From ZC4RG30 sp040508085 (lineage in GTDB: Bacteria > Pseudomonadota > Gammaproteobacteria > Steroidobacterales > Steroidobacteraceae), in assembly GCA_040508085.1 (NCBI GenBank), contig JBEVNO010000058.1, positions 3,278-67,277 on the forward strand: 64,000 bases of DNA, read 5' to 3'. Below, piece by piece: positions 25,750-33,920 of this stretch (within the stretch, counting starts at the first letter, position 1; each line of letters starts with the position of its first letter). The notes under the pieces are model-generated. The model worked only from the letters and a program-made list of their open reading frames with translations, made no database searches and was not told the origin of the DNA. The position numbers and the translations under genes are program-made.

Positions 25750-27087
25750 TCAACTGGTCAACGTGCGCATCAGGTTCGAGTAATCCTCTTTCGCGCGCGG
25801 CTCGCTCTCCTGCAATTCCTTCACACGCTTGCAGGCATGCAGCACCGTGGTATGGTCGCGGCCACCGAAGGCATTGCCGATTTCCATCAGGCTGTGCGCG
25901 GTCAGTTCCTTGGCCAGCGCCATCGCAATCTGCCGCGGGCGCGCCAGTGAACGTGTACGGCTGTCGGAGAGCAGGTCGGAGAGCCGCACCTTGAAATAAT
26001 CCGCCACGGTCTTCTGGATGTTCTCGATCGTCACCAGGCGCGCCTGCAGGTTCAGCAGGTCCTTCAGCACTTCCTTGGTGAATTCCAGCGAGATGGGCTG
26101 GCCGGTGAAACGGCTGCTGGCGATGATCCGGTGCAGCGCGCCTTCCAGTTCCCGCACATTGGAGCGGATGCGCTTGGCGACGAAAAACGCTACTTCTTCC
26201 GGCAAAACCGAGCCTACGGCCTGGGCCTTGCTGATCAGGATGGCGACGCTGGTCTCCAGCTCAGGCGGCTCGATGGCCACCGAAAGCCCCCAGCCGAAAC
26301 GCGATTTCAGCCGCTCCTCGAGGCCGGGGATTTCCTTGGGATAACGATCCGAGGTCAGGATGATCTGCGCCTGGCCTTCGAACAGCGCATTGAACGTGTG
26401 GAAGAATTCTTCCTGCGACTGCGTCTTGTTGGCGAAGAACTGGATGTCGTCGATCAGCAGCGCCGACACCGAGCGGTACGCCGTCTTGAATTCGTTCATC
26501 GTGTTGTGGCGCAGGGACTGCACCATGTTGTCGACGAAGCGCTCGGAGTGCACATAGGCGATGCGCGCATCCGGATTGCGTTCGCGGATCACATGACCCA
26601 CCGACTGCATCAGGTGCGTCTTGCCGAGACCGGTGCCGCCGTAGATGAACAAGGGGTTGTAGGCGCGGCCGGGGTTCTCCGCCACCTGCATGGCTGCGGC
26701 CTTGGCGAAGTGATTGCTCTTGCCTTCGACGAAGCGATCGAAGGTGGAGGCGGGGTTCAGTTTCACGCCCAGCTGGAATGCCGGCTCCGCCACAACGCGC
26801 TTGCCTGTCGCGCGCGGTGGTTCGGCACTCACCGCCGCCGCCTGCGGCGTGCGCGATCCGACTTCCACCACCAGCGATACCTTGTCGTCCTGCGCCTCGC
26901 GCAGCATGGCGCTGATGCGTTGTGCCGCGTGCGCCTGTACCCAGTCCACCGCGTAGCGGTTCGGCGCCAGCAGCCGCAGCACCCCGTCCTCGCGCACCGC
27001 CTGCAGCGGCCGCAACCAGGTGTTCACCTGCTGCTCGGGGATCTCGTCCACCAGCCGCGTCAGGATTTCATTCCACAGTTCAGTCAT
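25750..27087 (-). CDS. dnaA: Chromosomal replication initiator DnaA
   Basis: A 445-residue DnaA. Domain I begins MTELWNEILTRL. Domain III has Walker A GGTGLGKTHL and Walker B LLIDDIQFF, followed by the SRFGWGLSV segment. Domain IV carries the DnaA-box recognition signature GGRDHTTVLHACKRV. The start at 27087 gives the normal family length; the frame stays open upstream, but that part matches nothing in DnaA. No strong Shine-Dalgarno sequence is visible. DnaA binds and opens oriC and represses its own gene. It is divergent from rpmH and upstream of dnaN with a 287-bp gap. Confidence 0.97.
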   Translation of the reverse strand: MTELWNEILTRLVDEIPEQQVNTWLRPLQAVREDGVLRLLAPNRYAVDWVQAHAAQRISAMLREAQDDKVSLVVEVGSRTPQAAAVSAEPPRATGKRVVAEPAFQLGVKLNPASTFDRFVEGKSNHFAKAAAMQVAENPGRAYNPLFIYGGTGLGKTHLMQSVGHVIRERNPDARIAYVHSERFVDNMVQSLRHNTMNEFKTAYRSVSALLIDDIQFFANKTQSQEEFFHTFNALFEGQAQIILTSDRYPKEIPGLEERLKSRFGWGLSVAIEPPELETSVAILISKAQAVGSVLPEEVAFFVAKRIRSNVRELEGALHRIIASSRFTGQPISLEFTKEVLKDLLNLQARLVTIENIQKTVADYFKVRLSDLLSDSRTRSLARPRQIAMALAKELTAHSLMEIGNAFGGRDHTTVLHACKRVKELQESEPRAKEDYSNLMRTLTS

Positions 27088-27210
27088 CGTGACAGCGCGG
27101 CGTGTGCGGCTTCGGGGGGAGGGGGAGTCTACCCGCCTTGGCCGCCACCGCCATAGGCACAATGGCCCAGCCGGCAGGCCCGCACCGGGGGAGGGTAGTG
27201 ACGAGGGAAG

Positions 27211-27239
27211 TTGACTTGGCTGGCGCCTCTGCGTACCCT
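27211..27239 (+). promoter_or_regulatory. Probable sigma-70 promoter of rpmH
   Basis: A -35 hexamer TTGACT at 27211-27216 is followed, after a 17-bp spacer, by a -10-like hexamer TACCCT at 27234-27239. The rpmH start codon is 32 bp further on, a sensible leader length. The rest of the 184-bp dnaA-rpmH gap is GC-rich, and I found no DnaA boxes there. Confidence 0.55.
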
Positions 27240-27271
27240 GCGCAGCCCCGGATTTCCAGACCGAACGAGCC

Positions 27272-27412
27272 ATGGCAACCAAACGCACATACCAGCCGAG
27301 CAAGATCAAGCGTGTCCGCACGCACGGCTTCCGTGCCCGCATGGCCACCGCCGACGGTCGCAAGGTCCTGGCCCGTCGTCGCGCCAAGGGCCGCAAGCGC
27401 CTGATCCCGTAA
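27272..27412 (+). CDS. rpmH: 50S ribosomal protein L34
   Basis: A 46-residue basic protein, MATKRTYQPSKIKRVRTHGF at the start and ARRRAKGRKRLIP at the end, which is the whole L34 signature. L34 sits near the base of the large ribosomal subunit. The ATKRTYQPS opening rather than MKRTFQPS adds about two residues compared with E. coli. It is the first gene of rpmH-rnpA-yidD-yidC-mnmE, behind the promoter at 27211-27239, and rnpA follows after 14 bp. Confidence 0.97.
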   Translation: MATKRTYQPSKIKRVRTHGFRARMATADGRKVLARRRAKGRKRLIP

Positions 27413-27426
27413 AGCCGGTCGCGCCC

Positions 27427-27801
27427 ATGACCGGCGCGAGCCCCGCCCCGCTGGGCTTTGCCCCGCGCCAGCGCATCCTCAAGGCAGCCGAATTCACCGC
27501 CGTCTACGCGCTGCGCTCGCGCGTCGTCGATTCCTATTTCTCGATCAATGCCGCGCCCAACGCGCTGGGCCATGCCCGCCTGGGCCTGTCCGTGGGCAAC
27601 AAGGCCGTCGGCAACTCGGTGGCCCGCAACCGGGTCAAGCGGCTGGTGCGCGAATCCTTCCGCCATTCCTGCCAGCAGCTGGGCGGTCTCGACCTCGTCG
27701 TCGGCGCCCGCAACGGGGCGCGGACAGCGCATAATGCGCGGCTGCGCGAAAGCCTCGATGCGCTATGGAAAGAGATCCAAAGGCGATGCGTCGTTTCCTG
27801 A
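27427..27801 (+). CDS. rnpA: Ribonuclease P protein component
   Basis: A 124-residue basic protein that assists the RNase P RNA in tRNA 5' processing. The RNR motif is clear in GNSVARNRVKRLVRE, preceded by the ARLGLSVGNKA strand. The start is the ATG at 27427 (MTGASPAPLGF), 14 bp after rpmH; an upstream open frame is rejected because it runs through rpmH in another phase. The 3' end overlaps yidD by 16 bp. Confidence 0.95.
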   Translation: MTGASPAPLGFAPRQRILKAAEFTAVYALRSRVVDSYFSINAAPNALGHARLGLSVGNKAVGNSVARNRVKRLVRESFRHSCQQLGGLDLVVGARNGARTAHNARLRESLDALWKEIQRRCVVS

Positions 27802-27995
27802 TCGGTTTAATCAAGGGCTACCAGCTCATCATCAGCCCGCATCTGGGCCAATGCTGCCGCTTTCACCCCTCCTGTTCCTGCTACGCGCAGGAAGCGATCG
27901 AAAAGCATGGCGCTGTCAGAGGCCTGTCGCTCGCGTCGAGAAGAATCCTCCGTTGCCACCCTTTCAATGAAGGCGGGATTGACCCCGTACCATGA
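27786..27995 (+). CDS. yidD: Membrane protein insertion efficiency factor YidD
   Basis: A 69-residue YidD. The family pattern is visible: an amphipathic N-terminal helix (MRRFLIGLIKGYQLIISPHL), then the cysteine-rich CCRFHPSCSCYA, a KHG motif and RCHPFNEGGIDPVP. YidD associates with the inner membrane and helps YidC insert proteins. An in-frame ATG at 27765 would add seven residues; the ATG at 27786 matches the usual N-terminus. It overlaps rnpA upstream, and its TGA overlaps the yidC ATG as ATGA, so translation is probably coupled. Confidence 0.93.
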   Translation: MRRFLIGLIKGYQLIISPHLGQCCRFHPSCSCYAQEAIEKHGAVRGLSLASRRILRCHPFNEGGIDPVP

Positions 27996-29740
27996 AGAAC
28001 CTGCCGAAGAACCTGCGTACGTTTCTCTGGGTCGCCCTCGGGATGATCCTGTTCGTGAATTACCAGACCTGGGTCTCCGACTACGCCCCGCGCGATGCGG
28101 CCGCCGCCGCCGCCCAGGCGCAGGCCGCCGAGGCCGACAAGGTCAACAATCCGCTGACGGCCACCGTGCCCCAGGCCACTGGCGGCGCCGCGCCCACGCC
28201 GGCCGCACCCGCCGCGACCGGTGATGTGCCCGTGGTCAGCGTGCCCGGCGCCACCACCGCCACGCCGGTGGCCGCCGCCGCACCCACCGGCCGCGCCGTG
28301 GTCACGGTGCACACCGACGTGCTCGATGTGGACGTGAACCTGCAGGGCGGCGAACTCAGCCGCGCCGACCTGCTGCTCTACCCGGTCAAGAAGGGCTTCC
28401 CCGAGCCGGTGCGCCTGATGCGCCAGCAGGGCCCCGGCAACCAGTTCCTGCTGCAGACCGGCCTTGCCGGCGCCGGCAGCAATGCCGTGCTGGACGAATA
28501 CCCCACGCACCTCACCGCCTACCACAGCGACTACACCGGCTTCCGCCTCGAGGACGGCATCGACGAACTGCGCGTGCCGCTGAAGTGGACCTCACCGGCC
28601 GGCGTCGAGGTGGTCAAGACGCTGGTGTTCCGCCGCGGCTCCTACCGCGTCGATGTCATCTACGAAGTGCAGAACCACTCCACCGCGCCCTGGTCGGCTG
28701 CGCCCTATGCGCAGCTGCTGCATGACATGCCCATCGCCAAGCGCTCGTACTTCGACGTGGACAGCTACTCATTCACCGGTCCCGCCTATTACGACGGCAC
28801 CAAGTACAAGAAGCTGAAGATCACCAACAAGGAAGACGCGGCCTTCAACAGCGAAGTGAAGGACGGCTGGATCGCCTCGCTGCAGCACCATTTCGTCGCC
28901 GCCATCATCCCGACGCGCGAGCAGACGCATCGCTTCAACCTGCGTGTGCGCGACACCGAATACCTGGTGACGGACCTGGGCCCGACCATGACGCTGCAGC
29001 CGGGCGAGGGCGCTACGGTGGAGCAGACGCTGTTCGTGGGCCCGAAGCTGCAGCGCCAGCTCGAGGCCATCCATCCGGAGCTGGGCCGGGCCGCGGATTT
29101 CGGCGTGCTGACCTTCCTGTCGCGGCCGCTGTTCTGGCTGCTCGACAAGGCGCACAAGGTTTTCGGCAACTGGGGCCTGGCGATCATCTCGATCACCTTC
29201 CTGCTGAAGCTGCTGTTCTACCCGCTGGCCGAGACCTCCGGCCGCTCGATGGCGAAGATGAAGCTCATCGCGCCGCGCATGAAGGCGCTGCAGGAAACCT
29301 ACAAGGACGATCGCCAGAAGCTGGGCGCCGCGACCATGGAGCTGTACAAGAAAGAGAAGGTGAACCCGGCCGCCGGCTGCCTGCCGCAACTGGTGCAGCT
29401 GCCCGTGTTCCTGGCCTTCTACTGGGTGCTGCTCGAGAGCGTGGAGATGCGCCAGGCGCCGTTCTTCTGGTGGATCCAGGATCTGTCCTCGCGTGATCCG
29501 CTGTTCATCCTGCCGCTGATCATGGCCGGCGCGATGTTCCTGCAGTTCAGATTGCAGCCGACGCCTGCGGACCCGGTGCAGGCCAAGGTGTTCATGATCC
29601 TGCCCATCGTGATGTCGGTGACCTTCGCCTTCTTCCCGGCTGGCCTGGTGCTCTACTGGGTGACCAACACGCTGCTCACCATTGCGCAGCAGTGGAACAT
29701 CAACCGGCGGATCGAAGCAGGCACCGCGGCCCGCGATTGA
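27992..29740 (+). CDS. yidC: Membrane protein insertase YidC
   Basis: A 582-residue YidC/Oxa1 insertase. It has an N-terminal membrane anchor (about 7-25), an Ala/Pro/Thr-rich linker up to about residue 100, a large periplasmic beta-sandwich P1 domain and the conserved C-terminal insertase core with five helices (from about 365). The hydrophilic-groove arginine region is in PLAETSGRSMAKMKLIAPR, and PAAGCLPQLVQLPVFLAFYW is a family hallmark. It inserts and folds inner-membrane proteins alone or with SecYEG. The gene overlaps yidD by ATGA, and its stop overlaps the TTG start of mnmE. Confidence 0.96.
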   Translation: MKNLPKNLRTFLWVALGMILFVNYQTWVSDYAPRDAAAAAAQAQAAEADKVNNPLTATVPQATGGAAPTPAAPAATGDVPVVSVPGATTATPVAAAAPTGRAVVTVHTDVLDVDVNLQGGELSRADLLLYPVKKGFPEPVRLMRQQGPGNQFLLQTGLAGAGSNAVLDEYPTHLTAYHSDYTGFRLEDGIDELRVPLKWTSPAGVEVVKTLVFRRGSYRVDVIYEVQNHSTAPWSAAPYAQLLHDMPIAKRSYFDVDSYSFTGPAYYDGTKYKKLKITNKEDAAFNSEVKDGWIASLQHHFVAAIIPTREQTHRFNLRVRDTEYLVTDLGPTMTLQPGEGATVEQTLFVGPKLQRQLEAIHPELGRAADFGVLTFLSRPLFWLLDKAHKVFGNWGLAIISITFLLKLLFYPLAETSGRSMAKMKLIAPRMKALQETYKDDRQKLGAATMELYKKEKVNPAAGCLPQLVQLPVFLAFYWVLLESVEMRQAPFFWWIQDLSSRDPLFILPLIMAGAMFLQFRLQPTPADPVQAKVFMILPIVMSVTFAFFPAGLVLYWVTNTLLTIAQQWNINRRIEAGTAARD

Positions 29741-31089
29741 CGACGCACGACACCATCGTCGCGCTGGCCACGCCACCCGGGCGCGGCGGTGTGGCGGTGG
29801 TGCGGGTCTCCGGCACGGGCGTGCCGGCCATTGCGCAGTCGCTGCTCGGCGCGCTGCCGCCGCCACGCAGCGCGCACTTCTCCCGCTGGCACGATGGCAG
29901 CGGCGAGCTGATCGATTTCGGCCTGGCGCTGTATTTCCCGGCGCCGCATTCCTTCACCGGCGAAGCCGTGCTCGAGCTGCAGGGCCACGGCGGCGGCGTG
30001 GTGGTCGAGGCACTGCTCGAGCGCATCGTGCAGCTCGGCGCGCGCCAGGCACGCGCTGGCGAGTTCAGCGAACGCGCCTTCCTGAACGACAAGATCGACC
30101 TGGCGCAGGCCGAGGCCATCGCCGATCTCATCGATGCCGGCACGCGCCGCGCCGCGCAGGCCGCGATGCGCTCAATGCAGGGCGAGTTCTCGCAGCGCGT
30201 GAACGCCACGCGCTCGGCGCTGACCGCGCTGCGCGTGTATGTCGAAGCGGCCATCGACTTCCCCGAAGAAGAGATCGACTTTCTCGCCAGCCAGGAAGTG
30301 CGTGAGCGCCTCGAGGATGTGCAGGCGCGCATGGCGGGCGTGCTGCAGGCGGCAGAGCAGGGCGCCGTGCTGACGCGCGGCCTCACCATCGCGATTGCCG
30401 GCCGCCCCAATGCCGGCAAGAGCACCTTGATGAACCGGCTCGCCGGCCACGACGTGGCCATCGTCACGCCCGTCGCCGGCACCACACGTGACCTGCTGCG
30501 CGAGCGCATCGAGATTAATGGCGTGCCCGTCGAGCTCATCGACACGGCCGGTCTGCGCGCAGCAGCGGGCGATGCCATCGAGGCCGAAGGCATGCGGCGC
30601 GCGCGGCTGGCCATCGCGCAGGCCGATCACCTGCTGTTCCTCGTCGATGCCGCCGCCGATCCGCATCTCGACGCCTTCGCACAGGAGCGCGCCAGCCTGC
30701 CCCCGGACGTGCCCGTCACGCTGGTGCGCAACAAGATGGATCTGCCCGTGCACACGCATGACGCGCACCTGCCGCCTGGTATGCCGGTACTGTCGATCTC
30801 CGCCGCGACCGGCACGGGCCTCGACGCGCTGCGCCAGCACCTGGCCACCGTAGCCGGCCTGCCGGATGCCGGCGGTGGTGCCTTCTCCGCGCGGGCCCGG
30901 CATGTCGAGGCATTGCGCCGCGGCGCGCTGCACCTGCAGGACGCGCATCGGCAGCTGGTGGCGAAACAGGGCGAGCTCGCTGCGCTGGAACTGCGCGCGG
31001 CGCAAAGTGCGCTGGGAGAAGTCGTGGGCGATGTCAGCAGCGACGAGCTGCTGGGCGCCATCTTCGGCAGCTTCTGTATCGGCAAATAA
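29737..31089 (+). CDS. mnmE: tRNA modification GTPase MnmE
   Basis: A 450-residue GTPase that, with MnmG, installs the aminomethyl or carboxymethylaminomethyl group on U34 of certain tRNAs. The N-terminal DTIVALATPPGRGGVAVVR domain, G1 GRPNAGKST, G3 IDTAGLRAA, G4 NKMD and the invariant C-terminal CIGK are all present. The best start is a TTG at 29737 overlapping the yidC stop (TTGA). It gives MTTHDTIVA, which aligns with the family N-terminus, whereas the nearest upstream ATG lies inside yidC. MnmG, RsmG and ParAB, which follow MnmE in many relatives, do not follow here. Confidence 0.95.
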   Translation: MTTHDTIVALATPPGRGGVAVVRVSGTGVPAIAQSLLGALPPPRSAHFSRWHDGSGELIDFGLALYFPAPHSFTGEAVLELQGHGGGVVVEALLERIVQLGARQARAGEFSERAFLNDKIDLAQAEAIADLIDAGTRRAAQAAMRSMQGEFSQRVNATRSALTALRVYVEAAIDFPEEEIDFLASQEVRERLEDVQARMAGVLQAAEQGAVLTRGLTIAIAGRPNAGKSTLMNRLAGHDVAIVTPVAGTTRDLLRERIEINGVPVELIDTAGLRAAAGDAIEAEGMRRARLAIAQADHLLFLVDAAADPHLDAFAQERASLPPDVPVTLVRNKMDLPVHTHDAHLPPGMPVLSISAATGTGLDALRQHLATVAGLPDAGGGAFSARARHVEALRRGALHLQDAHRQLVAKQGELAALELRAAQSALGEVVGDVSSDELLGAIFGSFCIGK

Positions 31090-31094
31090 ACCGA

Positions 31095-31916
31095 TCAGGC
31101 GAAGTCGGTGCTGCGGGTCAAGTCTTCCCACAGGTCCATTTCCGCAATCACCGCGTCGAGCTTTTCCCGCGCGCGTCGCAGCGCATCGCTGCCCAGCAGC
31201 AGGTGCAGTGGCGGCCGCTGCGCCTCGGCCAGTGTCCTGATGGCCAGTGCGGCCTTCTGCGGATCGCCGAGCTGGCTTCCCGCCATCGCGCCCAGTGCCG
31301 CAAACGTCTTGCCCACGCTTGCGGCATAGACCTCATCGGCCGCATCGCTGCGGCGGATCGAATGCGCGGACAGGAAATCGGTGCGGAAGGCACCCGGCGC
31401 CACCGCGGTGACGTGAATGCCAAGTGGCGCGACCTCCTGCGCCAGAGCCGCCGACATCCCTTCCAGCGCATATTTTGCCGCCGAGTACATCCCGGAAGCC
31501 GCGCCCGGCGCGCGTCCCGCTATGGACGTGATGTTGATGACATGGCCGCCACCCTGCCTGCGCAGATGCGGCAGCGCTGCCCGGATGATGCGGAAGGGCG
31601 CCAGCACATCCACCTCGAACAGGCGCAGGACATCTGCGTCCGCAGCCTTCTCGATGGCGCCGAGCAGACCGTAGCCGGCGTTGTTGACGATGACGTCGAG
31701 CCGGCCCGCGATCTGGAACGCCTGCTCGACGGCGGGGCCGATCGCGGCGGTGTCGGTCATGTCGAGGGTCAGCACGGTGAGCTGGCCTGGTTCTGCCTGC
31801 AAGGCTGCCGAGCCATCCCGTGTCGTGCCGATGACCTTGTCGCCCGCATCCAGCGACGCCTGGGCCAGGGCGAGGCCCAGGCCGCGCGACACACCAGTAA
31901 TGAACCAGGTTTTCAT
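31095..31916 (-). CDS. Classical short-chain dehydrogenase/reductase
   Basis: A 273-residue classical SDR. The cofactor motif TGVSRGLG is at 7-14, NNAG at 78-81, catalytic Ser131 in NITSIAG and YSAAK at 144-148, so all catalytic residues are intact. The absence of an acidic residue at the end of strand 2 and the basic residue in GTTRDG point to NADPH. It is convergent with mnmE (5 bp apart) and divergent from the LysR gene at 32018 over 101 bp, the usual layout for a LysR-controlled target. The substrate is unknown. Confidence 0.85.
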   Translation of the reverse strand: MKTWFITGVSRGLGLALAQASLDAGDKVIGTTRDGSAALQAEPGQLTVLTLDMTDTAAIGPAVEQAFQIAGRLDVIVNNAGYGLLGAIEKAADADVLRLFEVDVLAPFRIIRAALPHLRRQGGGHVINITSIAGRAPGAASGMYSAAKYALEGMSAALAQEVAPLGIHVTAVAPGAFRTDFLSAHSIRRSDAADEVYAASVGKTFAALGAMAGSQLGDPQKAALAIRTLAEAQRPPLHLLLGSDALRRAREKLDAVIAEMDLWEDLTRSTDFA

Positions 31917-32017
31917 GAATCGGATCTCCAGCCAGCTCGTTGGCGGCCAAGATATCCGCCGCGCGCTGTTTAGAGAATGCCGTTGTGGCTGCTAAGATAT
32001 GTAAGTAACACTAAAGA

Positions 32018-32947
32018 ATGGCCGGCATGGACGAGCAGATATCGGGTGGGGATTTCAGCCAGGTGCGCGCTTTCGTCGCCGTCAGCCAGCACCTGAGCTT
32101 CAGCCGCGCCGCCGCCGCGCTGGGCGTCTCGCCGTCCGCGCTCAGCCAGATGATCCGCGCGCTGGAAACCAGGGTGGGCACCCGGCTGCTGAACCGCACG
32201 ACCCGCAGCGTGGCACTGACGCATGCAGGTGGGCAGCTGTTCCAGCGCCTCAGGCCGGCGGTGTCGGAGATGGGCAATGCGCTCGCCGAGGCCACGCAAT
32301 CGCGGTTGCTTCCCGGTGGCACGCTGAAGGTGCACGCCTTCCGCTCTGCCTCGCAGAAGTTCCTGCAGCCGATGCTGGCGTCCTTCATCGCCGCGTATCC
32401 AGATGTCGTCGTCGACATCACGCTGGATGATGAAGTTGTCGATGTCGTCGCCGGTGGCTACGACGTCGCGATCCGCCTGGGCGAGGTCATCGAGCGCGAT
32501 CTGGTGGCGGTGCGGCTGGGCGCGCCGCTGCGCCAGATCGCCGTGGCTTCACCGGGCTATCTGGCCGCGCATGGTGAACCACAACACCCGCGGGATCTCG
32601 TGCGCCATCGATGCATCCGCTGGCGCTGGCCAGGAACGCACGTGCCCTATGCCTGGGAGTTCTTCGAGAACGGCGGCTGGTTTGAAGTGGCGGTGACGGG
32701 CGCACTGATCGTCAATCAGAAGGAGCTGGCCATCGCGGCTGCCATCGACGGGATCGGCATCGCCTTCTGCATGGAAGATGCGGCCGCGCAGGCCATCCAC
32801 GCGGGGCAACTGGCGCCGCTGCTGGACAAGTGGTGCGCGCCCTTTCCGGGCCTGTACATCTGCTACCCGCGACAGCGCAACATGCCGCCCGCGTTGCGCG
32901 TTTTCATCGATGCTTTGCTGGCCGCCCGGGAGTCTGCGGTGCCCTGA
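32018..32947 (+). CDS. LysR family regulator
   Basis: A 309-residue LysR-type regulator. The N-terminal winged helix-turn-helix (about 12-70) contains LSFSRAAAALGVSPSALSQM and the RLLNRTTRSVALT wing. The C-terminal part is a periplasmic-binding-protein-like effector domain. It is divergent from the SDR gene and probably controls it. A short TA-rich segment near 31990-32005 could hold a T-N11-A box, but I cannot assign one with certainty. Confidence 0.85.
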   Translation: MAGMDEQISGGDFSQVRAFVAVSQHLSFSRAAAALGVSPSALSQMIRALETRVGTRLLNRTTRSVALTHAGGQLFQRLRPAVSEMGNALAEATQSRLLPGGTLKVHAFRSASQKFLQPMLASFIAAYPDVVVDITLDDEVVDVVAGGYDVAIRLGEVIERDLVAVRLGAPLRQIAVASPGYLAAHGEPQHPRDLVRHRCIRWRWPGTHVPYAWEFFENGGWFEVAVTGALIVNQKELAIAAAIDGIGIAFCMEDAAAQAIHAGQLAPLLDKWCAPFPGLYICYPRQRNMPPALRVFIDALLAARESAVP

Positions 32948-33255
32948 CCGGGGTGGAGCGCGGGGTGGTGGGGTAGCTCCAATCGGCTGCTGCGGCAGAG
33001 ATCTGCCCGATTCTGTATCGGGGAATGACTGATTCGAAAAAAAAGCTACCCAACCAACGACAAACCCTTACACTGTCCGAGATCGTCTCCGTCCGTATCG
33101 TTCTGCCCCATCATTCGGGGCCCAAGCGAACCGAAACGCCTGCCGATCAGGTGTCAGGATCTCGTGGATCGCCGTCTGCCGTAACTCGGCTCTCTTCGAC
33201 CCGTTGCCCGACATTGGTTTTATCAATACTTAGTTTTTTTAGAGAGAAGAGTTTC
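32948..33255 (+). promoter_or_regulatory. Long non-coding leader upstream of the glycine-rich RRM gene
   Basis: These 308 bases contain no supported gene. The last part (about 33205-33250) is clearly AT-rich, with TTTTATCAATACTTAGTTTT and an AGAGAGAAGAG ribosome binding site. Bacterial RRM proteins of this kind are often induced by cold and have long leaders, so a structured 5' UTR is plausible. That is inference; I see no unambiguous promoter or riboswitch core. Confidence 0.35.
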
Positions 33256-33627
33256 ATGGCCAAGATCTACGTAGGCAATCTGCCCTTTACCGCTACCGAA
33301 GACCAGGTGCGCGCGCTGTTCGCCCAGCACGGCACTGTTGAGTCGGTTGCCCTCCCCAACGATCGCGAAACCGGTCGCCCGCGCGGCTTCGGCTTCGTCG
33401 AGATGAGCAGCGCCGATGCGGCGCGTGCCATCCAGGCCGTCAATGGCCAGGATCTCGGCGGCCGTCCTCTGCGCGTCAACGAAGCGCAGGACAAGCCCCG
33501 CACCGGCGGCGGCGGCGGCGGCGGTAGCCGTGGCGGCTTCGGCGGCGGCGGTGGCGGTGGCAACCGCGGCGGTGGCGGCGGTGGCGGCTACGGCGGCGGT
33601 GGTGGCGGCGGCGGCGGTCGCTGGTAA
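33256..33627 (+). CDS. RNA-binding protein with one RRM and a glycine-rich tail
   Basis: A 123-residue RNA-binding protein. One RRM spans about 2-80, with RNP2 IYVGNL at 4-9 and RNP1 RGFGFVEM at 43-50. Residues 83-121 are almost entirely glycine with a few Arg, Asn and Tyr, like the RGG-type tails of cyanobacterial Rbp and plant GRP proteins. Such proteins bind single-stranded RNA and are often cold-induced. The start at 33256 is preceded by AGAGAAGAG; the longer open frame upstream reads as non-coding leader. A stable hairpin with a GCAA loop follows the stop. Confidence 0.88.
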   Translation: MAKIYVGNLPFTATEDQVRALFAQHGTVESVALPNDRETGRPRGFGFVEMSSADAARAIQAVNGQDLGGRPLRVNEAQDKPRTGGGGGGGSRGGFGGGGGGGNRGGGGGGGYGGGGGGGGGRW

Positions 33628-33639
33628 GCACTGCCCCAG

Positions 33640-33667
33640 GAGCGGGCCGGCGCAAGCCGGCTCGCTC
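33640..33667 (+). other. Stable hairpin with GCAA loop after the RRM gene
   Basis: GAGCG-G-GCCGGC (33640-33651) pairs with GCCGGC-T-CGCTC (33656-33667) around a GCAA tetraloop, giving 11 Watson-Crick pairs with one G-T wobble. There is no strong T-run after it, so it is more likely a transcript-stabilising or attenuating hairpin between the RRM gene and the small downstream gene than a full terminator. Confidence 0.5.
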
Positions 33668-33684
33668 TGCTTTCGGAGATTCCC

Positions 33685-33882
33685 GTGGCGAAAGTTAATT
33701 TCCGTCAGCAGAAGCGGCAGAAGGAAATCGCGCGCAAGCAGCGGCAGGATGAACGCCTGTTGCGCCGTGGCGAGAAGCCTGTGGCCACTGATGCGGCGGT
33801 ACTGAGCGGCGAGGCTCCGAAAATCGATGGCCCCGGCGAAGTCACCGTGACCGGTGGCGAGAACAACGGTAGCCCCGCCTGA
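33685..33882 (+). CDS. Small basic hypothetical protein downstream of the RRM gene
   Basis: A 65-residue protein starting at a GTG with a good CGGAGATTCCC ribosome binding site. The first half is strongly basic and helical (FRQQKRQKEIARKQRQDERL), the second half acidic and disordered. I do not recognise a named family. The basic helix would suit RNA or ribosome contact, and the position 57 bp after an RNA-binding-protein gene supports a shared transcript. The function is unknown. Confidence 0.6.
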   Translation: MAKVNFRQQKRQKEIARKQRQDERLLRRGEKPVATDAAVLSGEAPKIDGPGEVTVTGGENNGSPA

Positions 33883-33900
33883 GCTGAGTCCGGCCGGCCT

Positions 33901-33913
33901 GTTCGCCTATAGT
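33901..33913 (+). promoter_or_regulatory. GTTCGCCTATAGT element before the acylase gene
   Basis: This 13-bp sequence contains a good -10-like hexamer (TATAGT) and lies only 7 bp upstream of the ATG of the acylase gene. The same 13 bp recur exactly at 37502-37514 before the symporter gene. If it is a -10 element, the transcript would be leaderless or nearly so. No -35 match is visible at the proper distance. Confidence 0.4.
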
Positions 33914-33920
33914 CGGGGAG

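Noticed and set aside
27088..27271. dnaA-rpmH gap as the origin of replication
   Set aside because: GC-rich and without DnaA-box-like sequences; the dnaN-dnaA gap is the better candidate.
33500..33622. GGC/GGT-rich tandem repeat as a possible simple-sequence or mobile repeat
   Set aside because: It is the in-frame coding sequence of the glycine-rich tail of the RRM protein.
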